DNA from: Anthopleura xanthogrammica
Lineage: Eukaryota > Cnidaria > Anthozoa > Actiniaria > Actiniidae
Direction of reading: 5' to 3'
DNA length: 64,000 bases
Assembly (NCBI GenBank): GCA_964019055.1
Contig: OZ025211.1
Location: 9,368,400-9,432,399, forward strand
A model generated the notes under the pieces. It worked only from the letters and a program-made list of their open reading frames with translations, made no database searches and was not told where the DNA came from. The position numbers and the translations under genes are program-made. Below are positions 15,986 to 28,600 of this stretch, piece by piece. Position 1 is the first letter of the stretch. Each line of letters begins with the position of its first letter.

Positions 15986-16202
15986 ACTTAATAAGATTAA
16001 ACATTAAACACGGTTTGCACAGGTTTTACTATTAAAAAATCAAGGCTTTTTTATGGGCATTTTTTGATTTTTCCCCACACAAGATAAATAATCGAAACTC
16101 TCGACTCGACCTTTATGTTTCTCACTTTATATATTTTTTATATGCGACTTCAAAGCACTTTTCCCCATCGATGAAATATCAAAAAGTTCGTATGAGTTCA
16201 TT

Positions 16203-16282
16203 TGCATTAGATTAGCTCAGTTGGTAAGAGCGTCGGTCTGTTGTGCGGGAGGTCGTGGTTCGAGTCCCGGCCGAACCAAGAG

Positions 16283-16326
<44 letters not shown>

Positions 16327-16334
16327 CACATCTA

Positions 16335-16387
<53 letters not shown>

Positions 16388-16668
16388 TGTCTCCCAACCC
16401 TTCCTTAACCTGTAAATGGGGGACATAAAAGAACCTGTTGAATTATTCGTGTAAGAGTAGGGGATTGTCCCCCGGTTCAACAGCCTATCCCAATTTGGAG
16501 GCATAACACTAATTACTAACAATTCACTCATGATTGTAAGCTGCACGGCTGCTAATAGCGCCTTAATATGCAGCCCGTAAAAGTCCTCCACTGGTCAAAA
16601 ATTGTAAAGCGCATTGAGACGATGTGAAATGCGCTATATAAGAACTCCCATTATTATTATTTTTATTT
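16203..16668 (+). mobile_element. tRNA-derived SINE, apparently full length
   Basis: The head contains RNA polymerase III boxes A (TTAGCTCAGTTGGTAAGAGC) and B (GGTTCGAGTCCCG) with tRNA spacing. The body continues ('tcttaaaataactgaggaga') and the 3' end is 'aaagcgcattgagacgatgt' followed by an ATT-rich tail. A partial copy in the opposite orientation lies at 30960-31215. Confidence 0.85.
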
Positions 16669-16679
16669 GTTTGAACTTC

Positions 16680-16825
16680 GACGTTTAAACCGGGAGTCAA
16701 AGCACTTTTCGCAATCCAATTATGGATTCCCATCTGCAGTTGGAGTTTCTATAAATTTTCGGGCTTTATCGATGCAGTAATTTTAGAACTAACTTTCTAT
16801 TATTTATAAAAATTACTAGAGCTTA
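16680..16825. repeat. Isolated unit of the 19.0-19.5 kb repeat
   Basis: Shares 'ggattcccatctgcagttgg', a 'tttatcgatg' block and a 'ttatttataaaaatta' block with the units at 18895-19560. Confidence 0.6.
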
Positions 16826-16831
16826 TTCGGT

Positions 16832-17125
16832 ATGGTGCAATGTTTTCCCATTATAGACCACGTGTCATTCCCAAGAGTATCATTTCTTTGATTAACGGTT
16901 GCGCAAGAGAAGACACATGAATATGGATACAACTCAATGTTTCCCCATTATAGACCACGTGTCATCCCCAAGAGTATCATTTCTTTGATTAATGGTTGCG
17001 CAAGAGAAGACACATGAATATGGATACAACCCAATGTTTCCTCATTATAGACCACGTGTCATCCCCAAGAGTATCATTTCTTTGATTAACTGTTGCGCAA
17101 CAGAAGACACATGAATATGGATATA
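16832..17125. repeat. Three tandem copies of a 98-bp MITE segment
   Basis: Each unit starts near AATGTTTCCCCATTATAGAC and ends near 'acacatgaatatggatacaa'; the starts are 98 bases apart (about 16837, 16935, 17033). The unit is one half of the dispersed hairpin MITE present elsewhere in the window. Confidence 0.9.
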
Positions 17126-17264
17126 GAATGGGAAAGAATTGCACCACAACAAATAAGATCTGTAATTTTAGCGCATATTAAGGATTCCTGCTGAGTATGC
17201 AATTTCTAGACTAACATACCGTACCTAAAGTAATTCAATTTGATTTAGCATATATCCTCGTAGT

Positions 17265-17905
17265 CATCGCAAGGTTAAATTGCAGTAGACACCTCTAACG
17301 CACGCAATGAAATGTTTTCGTCGGCGATGTGACGTCATGGAAACGTAAAAGCAAAGCAATATTTGTCTATATATTTTATCAAAATTCTTATTTTTAGTCT
17401 GGTTCTTATAATTTGAAGAAAAATAACAGTTGCTCGAAGAAAAAGGGATAAGTATTCCATTTTGGTATATCGAAATGAAATATTTTGCACCTCCTGAAGA
17501 GATCGAAATTTAATTACGGTCTTAAACAGAAACAATTGAAAATTTTGATGACCAATTAAAACCATTCGCTGTTTCCGAAAAAAACTCCACTTACATCAAG
17601 CAAGTGGGATCCCCAGTAGACAAAATAACTGATGTAACATAACGACCTGTAATAACAATACCTATAATATCAATTATAATTATAAATAAAAAAGATCTCT
17701 TTTCAGGCAAGAGGATTGCATGTTACAAAATAGCTGTGGTGAAACTTCTTTTCATAATTTGAAAATAGCACGACTCCTTAACTAACTTAACTTAACTACA
17801 GTTACGAAAAAGGTGCCGGCGTGTCCATTGAAGGAAGCTAAGGTCGATTTTTATTGTAAAAACATATATCTATATCTTTCCTACACGATAGCACTCAAAG
17901 GGTAA
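17265..17905. repeat. Right copy of a local duplication
   Basis: Partner of 15345-15985, about 1.9 kb apart, same orientation, diverged with small indels. Confidence 0.75.
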
Positions 17906-18890
17906 AACACATTAACAGTGGCCAGAAGTAGGGCATATTGTCTAGCGCATTCCACCCGTAGCTTTTAGCCTTTAGTGCTCCCTTAGTTTTGAAAATATAA
18001 ATATATACGAATACTCTAACGGATTGCAACCATCGTACGAAGTTTATAAGTTTAGTAGGCACTCGAACCAATGAAAACCAATAAAAAATGTATTGATTAT
18101 TTTATCAACAAGAAGGATAGTAATTTACACCAAGAGAGTACTTCCTACTCTCTTGTTTACACCTATTTCAAAAAAGGTTGTCGCAGCTGAAAGCAATAAG
18201 CAACAACACAAGACGGCAAAGATCATCTGTATTTTACTCCTTATTCATCATTTAGACGTGATTATTCTAGTCGTTTTGTAATGGTAGACTGCAACTGTTT
18301 CGACGCGGCTTTAAGTTCTCAGTAAGTGTTGTCTCGAATCTTCAGCTAAGTAAAGCATTATTTGCATGTGGTCTTGGCTTGTTGCTTGTCGCTTGTTGCT
18401 CAGCTGCAACAACTTTTATTGAAACAGGTGTACGGTATTCTGTCAAATGAGACAACTAATGGAAGCCGAAACTTGCATTTTGTCAACAAAATCTTTTATG
18501 AAAAGGGAGTTTTAGAGATAACCAGTGAAAAAAAGGTAATTTCAATGATTAATCTTTTATCTTATCAAGTTAAATGATCACAAACGAGTTGAATTCAAGT
18601 GTTTGCCCTTAATTTCAAGTTGATGCAGTAGCTTCATGGGTTGTCGACTTTTACAATCTTGCCGAGTGTAAATCCCATAGTGCACTGCGTGTCAAGATTA
18701 AACAATACACTTTTGAATTTCAAACTTGCTACCGCTCACTATAATAACTATTGCGATATTCTCGAATAACAAAGTATTTATTTTTTCCTATCATTCCTAT
18801 CAAACGTTTATATAAATGATTGAATTTTTCTGACAATTTAACTAAATCACTAAACTATTACACAGCAAACTTACATATCTCATCATTTTC
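17906..18890. other. No recognised gene
   Basis: Frames of 60-70 codons occur but lack domain character and splice partners. Confidence 0.5.
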
Positions 18891-18894
18891 TTGT

Positions 18895-19560
18895 TTAGGC
18901 AGTAATTTTAGCGAACAATTCGCTTCTATTTATAAAAATTAGTCGAAGCCCTCCAGGGGAAAATGGTTCAAGCTGTTCGCTTTATCACTATTATTTATAG
19001 AAATTGAAGTACCACTCAGACCTTCTTCGGTTGAGACTAGGAAAAATTATCCTAAGTGTTCAGCCTTACTCTTGGTGATCCACTGATGAATCCTATCGAT
19101 ACAGTTAGATTTGATATATATTTTCAGGTTTTATGCATTTATCGTTGCAAAAATTGCAAGTTATTATCCATAAGCTACCATTCACATCGTTTTAGACCAG
19201 TCACGAAAATGATCCAAGCTGTTTGGCTTTACCTTGGCAATCCACTCATGGATCCCCATTTTCAGTTAGATTTGAATTTATATACATTTTCAGATTTTAT
19301 CGATGAAATAGTTTAAGCTCGTTATTACTTGTATAAAAAGTACCCGTGACATCGCTTTAGACCAGAAAAAAAAACCCAAGCTGTTCAATTCGGCTTTACC
19401 TTGGCAGTCCACTCATGAATCCCCATCTGCAGTTAGATTTTATATGCATTTTCAGATTTTAATCTATGAAGTAGTTTTAGCTCGTTATTATTTGTAAAAA
19501 GTACCAGTAACATCGCTTTAGACCAGAAAAAAATCCAAGCTTTTTAGTTTGTTCTTCTTC
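18895..19560. repeat. Diverged tandem repeat of about 150-180 bp
   Basis: Three to four units containing 'atcgctttagaccagaaaaa', 'tttaccttggcaatccactc' and 'ttttcagattttatcgatga'. It lies just downstream of the ABTB1 stop. Confidence 0.75.
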
Positions 19561-19648
19561 AGCAAATCCATCCAATGAACCAACTCAGGTTGCAATAAGC
19601 GTCTTTAAACAACTTTACGTTTCATATTCTTACCTTCAGGCATCGAAT

Positions 19649-22600
19649 CTAACACTCAAGTCCAAGTCTTTCAAGCAGCTCGTTTAGGATCGATAACTTT
19701 TTATCGGAGTCCATTATGCTAACTTCGGAGTAACTGTTCGGTAGAGCGTTGTTGTAGAGGTGAAAACGAAGGTCATCGATGATCGGTATCGAATCCTTTT
19801 CTTGTCGGTTTTGGATGGAAGCTGCGTCCTCGAGGATCAGACTGTGTAACTCTGCACTTCCGATTACCTTAAGGAAATATAGGACAAGGCTAGTTGTTAA
19901 AGACATAGACGTGATGAAAAAGAAAAAAAGGAAAGAAGGAAGGAAAGTAGGAAGGAAGGATGTAAGAAAGGAAGGAAAGAAGGCTGGAGGGAAGCAACAA
20001 TGAAAGAAAGGAAGGATGGAGGGAGGGAGGGAAGGAAGGATGGATGGATGGAAGAATGAAAGGATGGAAGGAAGGAAAGAAGAATGGGAGGATGGAAGTA
20101 AGTAAGGAAGGAAAGAAGGAAGGAAGGAAGGAAGGAAGGAAGACAGACAGATATAAACGATAGAAGGAAGGGAGGGTGGGTGGGAGGAAAGGAAAAAAGA
20201 GGACAGGGATAAGGGTGCGGAGGAAAACTAAAAATTTAGTTATAAGAAAGAAATTAGAAGGAAAGAATAAAAGAAAACATCTTGAGGTTTTGCACCATCA
20301 CGTGACGGCAGCCATGTTGGAGGACAGGAACAATACAATCGTTTTACGTGAGATAGAATTCAATTCTCAAGAGCAAAGGCATTTTATTGATGCAAACCCT
20401 CTAAGGACTTGAAATTGTGGATAAGAAACACCGTAAACTCCGAACTACTCCGTCAGTCTAGAGTGCAACCCCTCTTTAACATATCGGTTGACCAGCATTA
20501 GATGTTGTTTATTGAGTAAAACGATAAGTTTTCCCTCCAAAGAATACCAACCTTATCTAAATGACAAGCCAGAAACAAACTGCAATTGGATTCCAAGCCC
20601 TCTAGCAAAAACAACCGCGCGGTCCTGAGTATGGAGATGACGTTATCAACATCGAGGAACTTGCTGATTTGATTGGCGCATATTCGTTTCAGACCATTCA
20701 GTAGGTAGAGATCCGCTGCGCACAACACGTTGAAGGCTGTTTCCATAGCAATCTGAAAAAGCATAGCTTTTGGTTGAAATAGCACTGCACATGCGCGAGG
20801 CAAGAAATGTCAAACATAAAACGTTATTGATTTTTTCTCTGATACGTTACTGATTATTTCTTGCCGTGAACATCTGTTTATTTGATAATTCGACTACTCT
20901 CTACACAAATAGGAGCTGCCCAGTCCGCGCGACAAATTAGCGCGCAAATCGACCCCGGAGCCCTGTCATTCTTACTGCGCATGCTCAACTAAATGTCAGA
21001 GATTCTGGAAAACCCCAATCTCGTACCCAGAGTCCTCCAGCGCCTTCCTGTCGTCAGCGAATGGAGAGATTCTTACCGGCGCCAGCCCGCTGACCAAAAA
21101 GCCGGAAGACTCTGGGCTCGAAGTGGAATTATAGCTTGAGCGCACGCTCCCTAAATCAGCGTTTTCAATTTACTTCGGGAAAAAAACCGGTTTTATTACT
21201 ATTTAGCTGCACTGCAACTTTTGTCGACTCTCAAGGCAACTGCTATCCTTTATTGCGAGGGCCCCTTGGGATGGATTTCCCATCAATTATCGCGACAAAT
21301 TCCAACCAAGCAGAGCTTTTGAAATTCTAGGCTTTACCAGAGCCTCTGAGATTTCGTCAAGCATGCGCAGTAGAAATGACAGGGCTCTGCGTCGAGAGTG
21401 CTCCGACTTCATCCTTCCCCTCCCTCCTTATTTACTTTCTTTGATCCTAATGAGACTATACAGAAACGATATTGTAACTATCAAATATGAGTGATAGATT
21501 AGATTTATGTGGTTACCTCTGCTGAGTCTCTGTAAATGAAGGCCACGACAGTAGCGAAGACTTCTGCCCCGACATCATGTAACGTCACTTCCGGTATGGA
21601 CGTTTCCAGCAATACAGCTTCAGAGAAATGATCATGAAGTAGTGCTTTGAAATAATCACTGCGACCACACATGAAAACCTTCAAACAAATTAATGACAAC
21701 GATGAAAAATGTGCATAACTTGCAGCTCAATGTTATCAAACCTTGAAATAACCTGTTACAAATGATACGTGTTTGAATCATACTGGAGGATACAGGATCT
21801 TATTTAACAGGGAGTTGTATAATGACAATGAAAGCGAAAGTAACGCTTAATTCTAGTTAAACATCCTTCTCTCACTGTCAGCCAGCGCAGCCAGTATTCT
21901 CATGGGGGGGGGGGGGGCTTCTTAAACCCCTAAACCCTACCCCTGGATCTGCCTCTGAATCTAATGGACAATTGTGAGAAAAAAATCGTATCTTGAAATA
22001 AAGGGATTTGAACTTGAGTCCATTGAAAGAATATCAAAAAAATTGATTCGCCTGTGCCATATCCCCGAGACATCCGCAGAGGTGAGGCGTCGTATGGACT
22101 TCGGGCCTGACGTCAATTACGGCCGGTCTACCCTTGGGTGTAAGGATTATGCAGGAAAATGTTCCAGCCCGAGGGCATCAGGGGAAACACTCAAGTTTCT
22201 CAAGTTTCCATTATAAAGCAGCTCAATTTGGAGTACAAAACCAAAGAATTTCAATCTCCTGAGAATTGGAACCTATTGTTTTGTCCTCCAAATTGAGCTG
22301 CATTCCAACGTGTTGCAAGGGGTGCATAGCGAACGCATTTTACTTCCTTACCTTGTGAGCATAAAACCTAAAGTCCTCAACAACAAAGCAAATGTCTGCA
22401 AAAGCAGGCTTGTCGTCTGGAAGAGTGACGTCATCGTATGGCCAGTTTTCCATAAATGGGAGAAAAACTGAAAAAAGGTACTCTTATTTAGTTATTGAAC
22501 CCCATTAAAAAAATACTATTAGTTTCACATACAGCTATTTGAAAAAAAGGGTTGGTAAAGTTTTTACTGCTTGTTACATGTTGCATGCCAAGCCTGAAAT

Positions 22601-25600
22601 GCAGTATGGGTGGTGTGACTGACTCATTGAGCGAAAGGTCACTACAATATGGGATTTTTCCAAACTTTGTCTGGAGGATTTTTTTCCAGCATATTTTCTT
22701 TCGTGCTGACATGAATTACATATGAATATAATACATTTCAAGTTTGGTAAGCAACATGCAACAAACAACATGCAACATGCAACAAGCAACATGCAACATG
22801 CAACATGCAACATGCAACATGCAACATGCAACATGCAACATGCAACCTGAACATGCAACATGCAACAAGCAACATGCAACATGCAACATGCAACAAACAA
22901 TGTACAACATGCAACATGCAACATGCAACATGCAACATGCAACATGCAACATGCAACATGCAACATGCAACATGCAACATGCAACATGCAACATGCAACA
23001 TGCAACATGCAACATGCAACATGCAACATGCAACATGCAACATGCAACATGCAACATGCAACATGCAACATGCAACATGCAACATGCAACATGCAACATG
23101 CAACATGCAACATGCAACATGCAACATGCAACATGCAACATGCAACATGCAACATGCAACATGCAACATGCAACATGCAACATGCAACATGCAACATGCA
23201 ACATGCAACATGCAACATGCAACATGCAACATGCAACATGCAACATGCAACATTAAGTTAAAGAACATGCATACCTTCTATTTCTTCAACTGGGCTTCCA
23301 CAAAATATCCCACACGGAAATTGCTAAATTTGAACAAATTTGAATATTATGAATAACAGATGTTTATACCCAAGCTACACCACAATGCACCATGTTTACT
23401 AAAACAGAAAAAGTCAATGTTACCTTAAGCCTGAACGGTAAAGGTATCACAGCTTCTAGCAAGGCGCTGTAAGATTCCTGAAGGTCTTCAGACGTAGAAT
23501 CGGGCTCGACGTTGATCACTTTGATGGCTTGAGTTCCTGGCTTGGACGATTCTTTAAAAAAAATGCATATACGCCTATTTCAATTAAAGTTGTTAACGGG
23601 AGATCTGAAATTGTCGATCTGAGACCTATAGGAATTGTGGAAGGCTGAATGTTACTAACATAAATATTGCAAATACATAGTTGCAATCACGCTTGAATGG
23701 TATTAAATTGTGAATTTGTGTCACTTATCGCATTAATTCACAAAAATTCCTGTTGACATCCACCAATTCCTATTGGTCTCAGATCAACCATTTCAGATCT
23801 CCCGTTATCAACGTTAATTGAAATAGGTGTATACATGAGAATCATTTACCACTGTTTTCATTGCTACGCAATGAAACGTCTCAAGACAGGTTAATAGATA
23901 GATAAAATACAGTAGATCCTTGGACAACGTAAAGGTACATGGCAACCATGAATTGAATATGCACACAGGAACGAATGATTTGATTAGCGATAGTCTATTG
24001 TCAACTGACCTGCCGCAAGTTTTTGTCTCGATCAGCGCGTAGAAATGAAAAAAAAAGGTATTTCCTTTTGGTTTCTTATTAGAACGCAAAACGTCTTTTG
24101 GGAGCTTTAACGGTCAAACGCTTGCGCGCGCGCAACGGTTGAAGAATGTGTTTCTCGCTCATGGCCAAAATTTAATAATGATCAGTTAAACTAATGATTA
24201 GAAGTTCTTGTGTATAATCTAAATTAATTTGTAATATGTTTAGTGAGAAATGTGAGAATTGGTATGTAAACCGACATGAAAAGCATGTCTTTTGGTGCTT
24301 TCCATTTTCTTTTCTGACGTCACAACTGCCATGTTGGTTATGATGACTAAAACAAAAGACTGGGTCTTGGTCTTTGCGTTATACTAGCTAACATGGCGAC
24401 CATGTCTTTTGAAGAGAAAAAAATGCACGCCAGCAATGCAAAAGAACTCACCAAATGTCTCTATCATGCGCAGTCGTGACTCTAATGTCTCCTTCAGTTT
24501 AGTCAGCTTGCACTGTCTCGCTAGTAAAATACACTCCTCGGATCTTGAGACTTCTACGCACAGGCGATCTACGACAGCAACACACAATCTTCAGTCATAC
24601 ACTGCATAACTATATATAGACCCCTTGCACGTGACGCCAAAACAGATCAATTTGGAGGACAAAACAAAAGAATTTCAATCTCATGAGAATTGGAAACCTG
24701 TTGTTTTATCCTCAAAATTTATCTGCATTCCGACGTGCTGCAATGAGTCTCTATTTGTTTGGTAGTTAAACTCATCACTGTTACTGGATGAACTTTGGTG
24801 TAGGTGCTTGGTTAGTGGAAGGAGCCTTTCTGGAATGACCGCGAAACCATGGTAACCCTGTCACATCCGACCAAGCACTGTCATACCGACCTATTACATA
24901 ACTTCGTTGTAAACCCAGTAGTATTGTTACCCATTTCATATCTTGTATATTTTCGAGATGCGCGAGCGCTTTCAAAAATATCGTAGGCCTGGGGTATTTT
25001 GAAAATGGTCTATTAGAGATCCATGGCGCGGTGCCGATGGTTAGACGCGGCCGGGGTATCGAGCTAACCGAAGCATAGCAAAATAACAGTCCAAGATACA
25101 AGCTGAATGCAGGCTAATCAACTTGAGTTTTAAATTAATCATTTCATCATAAGTACCTGTGTATAAGTACTGTAAGATGGATTGAAACGCCCATGGAGTG
25201 ACCTGAAAAAAAAATTCACAAATGATAAGATACGAGGCGCGACAAACTGAAACGAAAAAACCTAAAGCTACGGACACACGGTGCAACATCAATCGTTGTT
25301 GTGAGCCATGTCACACGACGCAATTTGTTCCATGCAGAAGGAGAAAACGATCCTACTTCAGCAACACTGCCTGCAATATTGCGCGCAATGCTGCATTGGT
25401 GTCCTTAAGTATATAAAGAGCAAAACTGTAAGAAAGTGTAAGACTGTATTACTAAATACTAGCATGCACTATAGTTGGCAGCTCTGTGATCCTCTTTCTT
25501 CGAACCCCTGGTTTTCAGTGCACACTCTAGACTCAGAGGCGTCGAAGCGAGAGAACTTCTTTCTTTTCGAATTAAGGATTTCTCGATTGTTTTCTGATGA

Positions 25601-28600
25601 ATTGGATTTCGAAATGTTGACGTATAAGTGGAAGAAAAGCTGATAAATCTGGAGAAAAACAAACGAACCCACTATTCCACGGGGACGTCGCGAAAGAAAG
25701 TGTCCTACTCGTTGCTATGCCAACCATGCCTTCCAAACTAATTAAACATACAGCCATAGACGAGCATGAGCGCAGTGTTTCCCCATTTCAGACCACCTTT
25801 CATTTCTTGAGAATAAGATCCTTTGTTTGGTTGTATCCATATTCATGTGTGTCTTCTCGTGCGCAACTCTTAAATGACAAAGAAATGATACTCTAGGGAA
25901 TGACACGTGATCTGAAGTGGAGAAAAATTGAGTTGGATCCATATTCACGTGTCTTCTCATGTGCAACCGTTAAGCAAAGAAATGACTCTCTAGGGAATGA
26001 CTCGTGGTCTGAAATGGGAAAACACTATGCCCAAACTAAAAAGTTCTATATCTAATCCTGCATCGAAAATAGTGAACGCCCTCAATCCTGTCAGATGCGC
26101 CTAAAGGTGCGGTAATACGAGTACGGGCACATTTACTCTACGACTTGAAACGCAACACTGTTGCGCGCCAAGTTGCACGATTTTGTTACTCGTATTTCCG
26201 CGTCTTTACCACACCGAGCAACAACAAAATTTTGTTGCACGATTTTGTTGCAGAAGTAGGAGCGCTTTTTACTCTCTGAAACAAAGAAAATTTGTTGCGC
26301 GCTGGGTAGTAATACTAGCAACATTCACTCTGCAACTTGCAATGCAACAATGTTGCACGACAACTTGCACGATTTTGTTGCTCGTATTACAGCACATTTA
26401 GCTCGGCGTAATATGTTTTTTTTTTCCATTTTAGACCAGGTGTCATTCTCTTGAGAATAAGATTATTTGTTTGAGTTGTATCCATATTCATGTTTCTTTT
26501 CGTGCGCAACTATTAAAAAAAGAAATGATACTCTATAGGGAATGACAAGTGATCTGGAATAAGAAAACATTACGCCCAAGGTAAAAAAATCTATACCAAA
26601 TATTCCTGCACAAAATGATTTGTAATTAAATAAAATTTAATTAAACCACGAAAACTTTCTTATCAATAAAGCTAATGTAAATTATTTGGCATTATTCTTT
26701 GCTAAATTTGTCGGAAAAAATTGTCTACTCGGGTTTTTACCAGCCCTTGAAGTTGAACAGTCAATATTCTCTATACATTCTGCTGTATTTCTTGTTTTAC
26801 CAGATTAATTTGCTGGTAAAGACATTGATGTATAAACTAACTGTAAAATGGACTCTTCACCGCATGTTTGAATCAATGCTCTCTTGCTACAATCAACATT
26901 TCTTTTTCTCCAGAACTCCATTTCTGTTCGTGCCCTGTCAAAGATGTCTCTCATTTTCTTCTCAGCTTCGTCGATAGAGATCCAATTGAAATGCAGATCC
27001 CGTGCCATGAATCGAAGTTCATCACAAGGTGTAAGCATCTTGATAAACATATCGTCATTCGCTCTGCGGCGCTTGGGCCGCGGTTGTGCTCGAGGAAGGG
27101 GAGTAAAAAGCAGTTCGTCATCACTGCTATCTTCTTCAACAGTGAGATCTTTGTTTCTGTCAGCTTTTCGTTTGCATGATAATGAACTTACATTTGAGCA
27201 AGTAGCTAGCTGGACATCACTAAAAGATCTTCGTATCTCAGAGGGCCCAGCAACTACTTGCCTCAGAGGCACATGCACCTGAGCAAATGTTTTCACTTCA
27301 ATACCTCGAGTACTATCGTCACTAAGAACATTCACACCAGAAGAACAAGCAGTACTCTGCACATTGGCTTCTTCTCGCACAGAACTAGAGACGTCCATGG
27401 AGAGAAGCCTATTTTCTTCTTCTGCAGATATATCATAGCCTGTACTAGAACCACAATCAATAAAACGGCTTTCGTTTACTTCACGCTCGGAATTTTCAAT
27501 CAAAATAGCGTCCAAAGCCTGCGAGTCCATGGCGAAAGTGGACCTATTTTCGACATCAATTAATTTAGGCATTTCTAAATCTTCAGTATCTGAATCTTCT
27601 GATAATAGTAGAGAAGACTCAAAGTCGACGGGTACTGCTTCTAAGTTTAATACATCTGATCCGTCTTCTTCTACATCATCTTCTCTCAGAAGGCTACTTT
27701 CATCACTGTCAAGCCAAAAGTTACCGTCATTATCTTCTTCTGCTAATCGACTAAAAATCTCACTCTCGTCCGAGGAAAAGCTCTCATTAAGGTCCAAATC
27801 GCTACTTAGTAAAGAATTCTCTTCTAGAAAGTTTTCTGAAGAAATAGAATGATGTAAGGTATCCTGATAAACAATGTCGATCATCGCAGGATCTTCTTCG
27901 AGTGATGGGTTACCTGTGTCATTAGTAGTGCTGGATTCAAGGTCAGTTTTGTTCAAATGAGGAAGTTTATCCATTGATTGCTCGGCATCGAGAAAATCAT
28001 CGAAGATGCTCATAAAAAGTCATAGTCTAAAAGATTTGTTAAGATCCTTTGAAGTCAACGAAACTACTAGTACTGATATCTTGTAAAAAAATCTCCTTTA
28101 TGACGTACTTGATGTCGTATACATGACGAAAGAGACGTATCTGACGCGCGCGCAATTACTTCAGGAGCCCAGGTTGCACTCCGAGTATTCGAGATGTGAT
28201 AAACATGGGAAGCGCGCTTTACATAATTTATTCATTTCAAAAACAAACTTATCATTACAGTTACATCTTGAGTTCAGAATTCCAAGAGAGCGTCTCCATG
28301 CAGAATTTTTTTCTCTTTTAAAATAAAGCTACGGACACACGGTGCAACATTGCGCGCAATCAATGTTGCGAACCATGTCACACGACGCTGAAAAATATTC
28401 TACTTCAGCAACATTGCCTGGAATATTGTGCGCAATGTTGCACCGTGTGTTCTCACCTTAAAATTAGAGACTGCTTCGAGTTTATGCAAAAGAGTGAATT
28501 TGTTAAGAGCAAACTAGTAATACAGAGCAACACTTGCCCTGCATCTTGCAGCAGCGCTAACAAGAGGCACAGTTTTGTCGCCCGTATTACCAAACCAGTA

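Noticed and set aside
16203..16280. A functional tRNA gene
   Set aside because: A and B boxes are present but the acceptor stem does not pair and the sequence runs into a SINE body with an ATT tail.
22574..23268. Long frames of repeating MLHVACC/CNMQHAT type on both strands
   Set aside because: A seven-base satellite lacking stops is open in every frame; the codon pattern has no selective signature and it lies within an ABTB1 intron.
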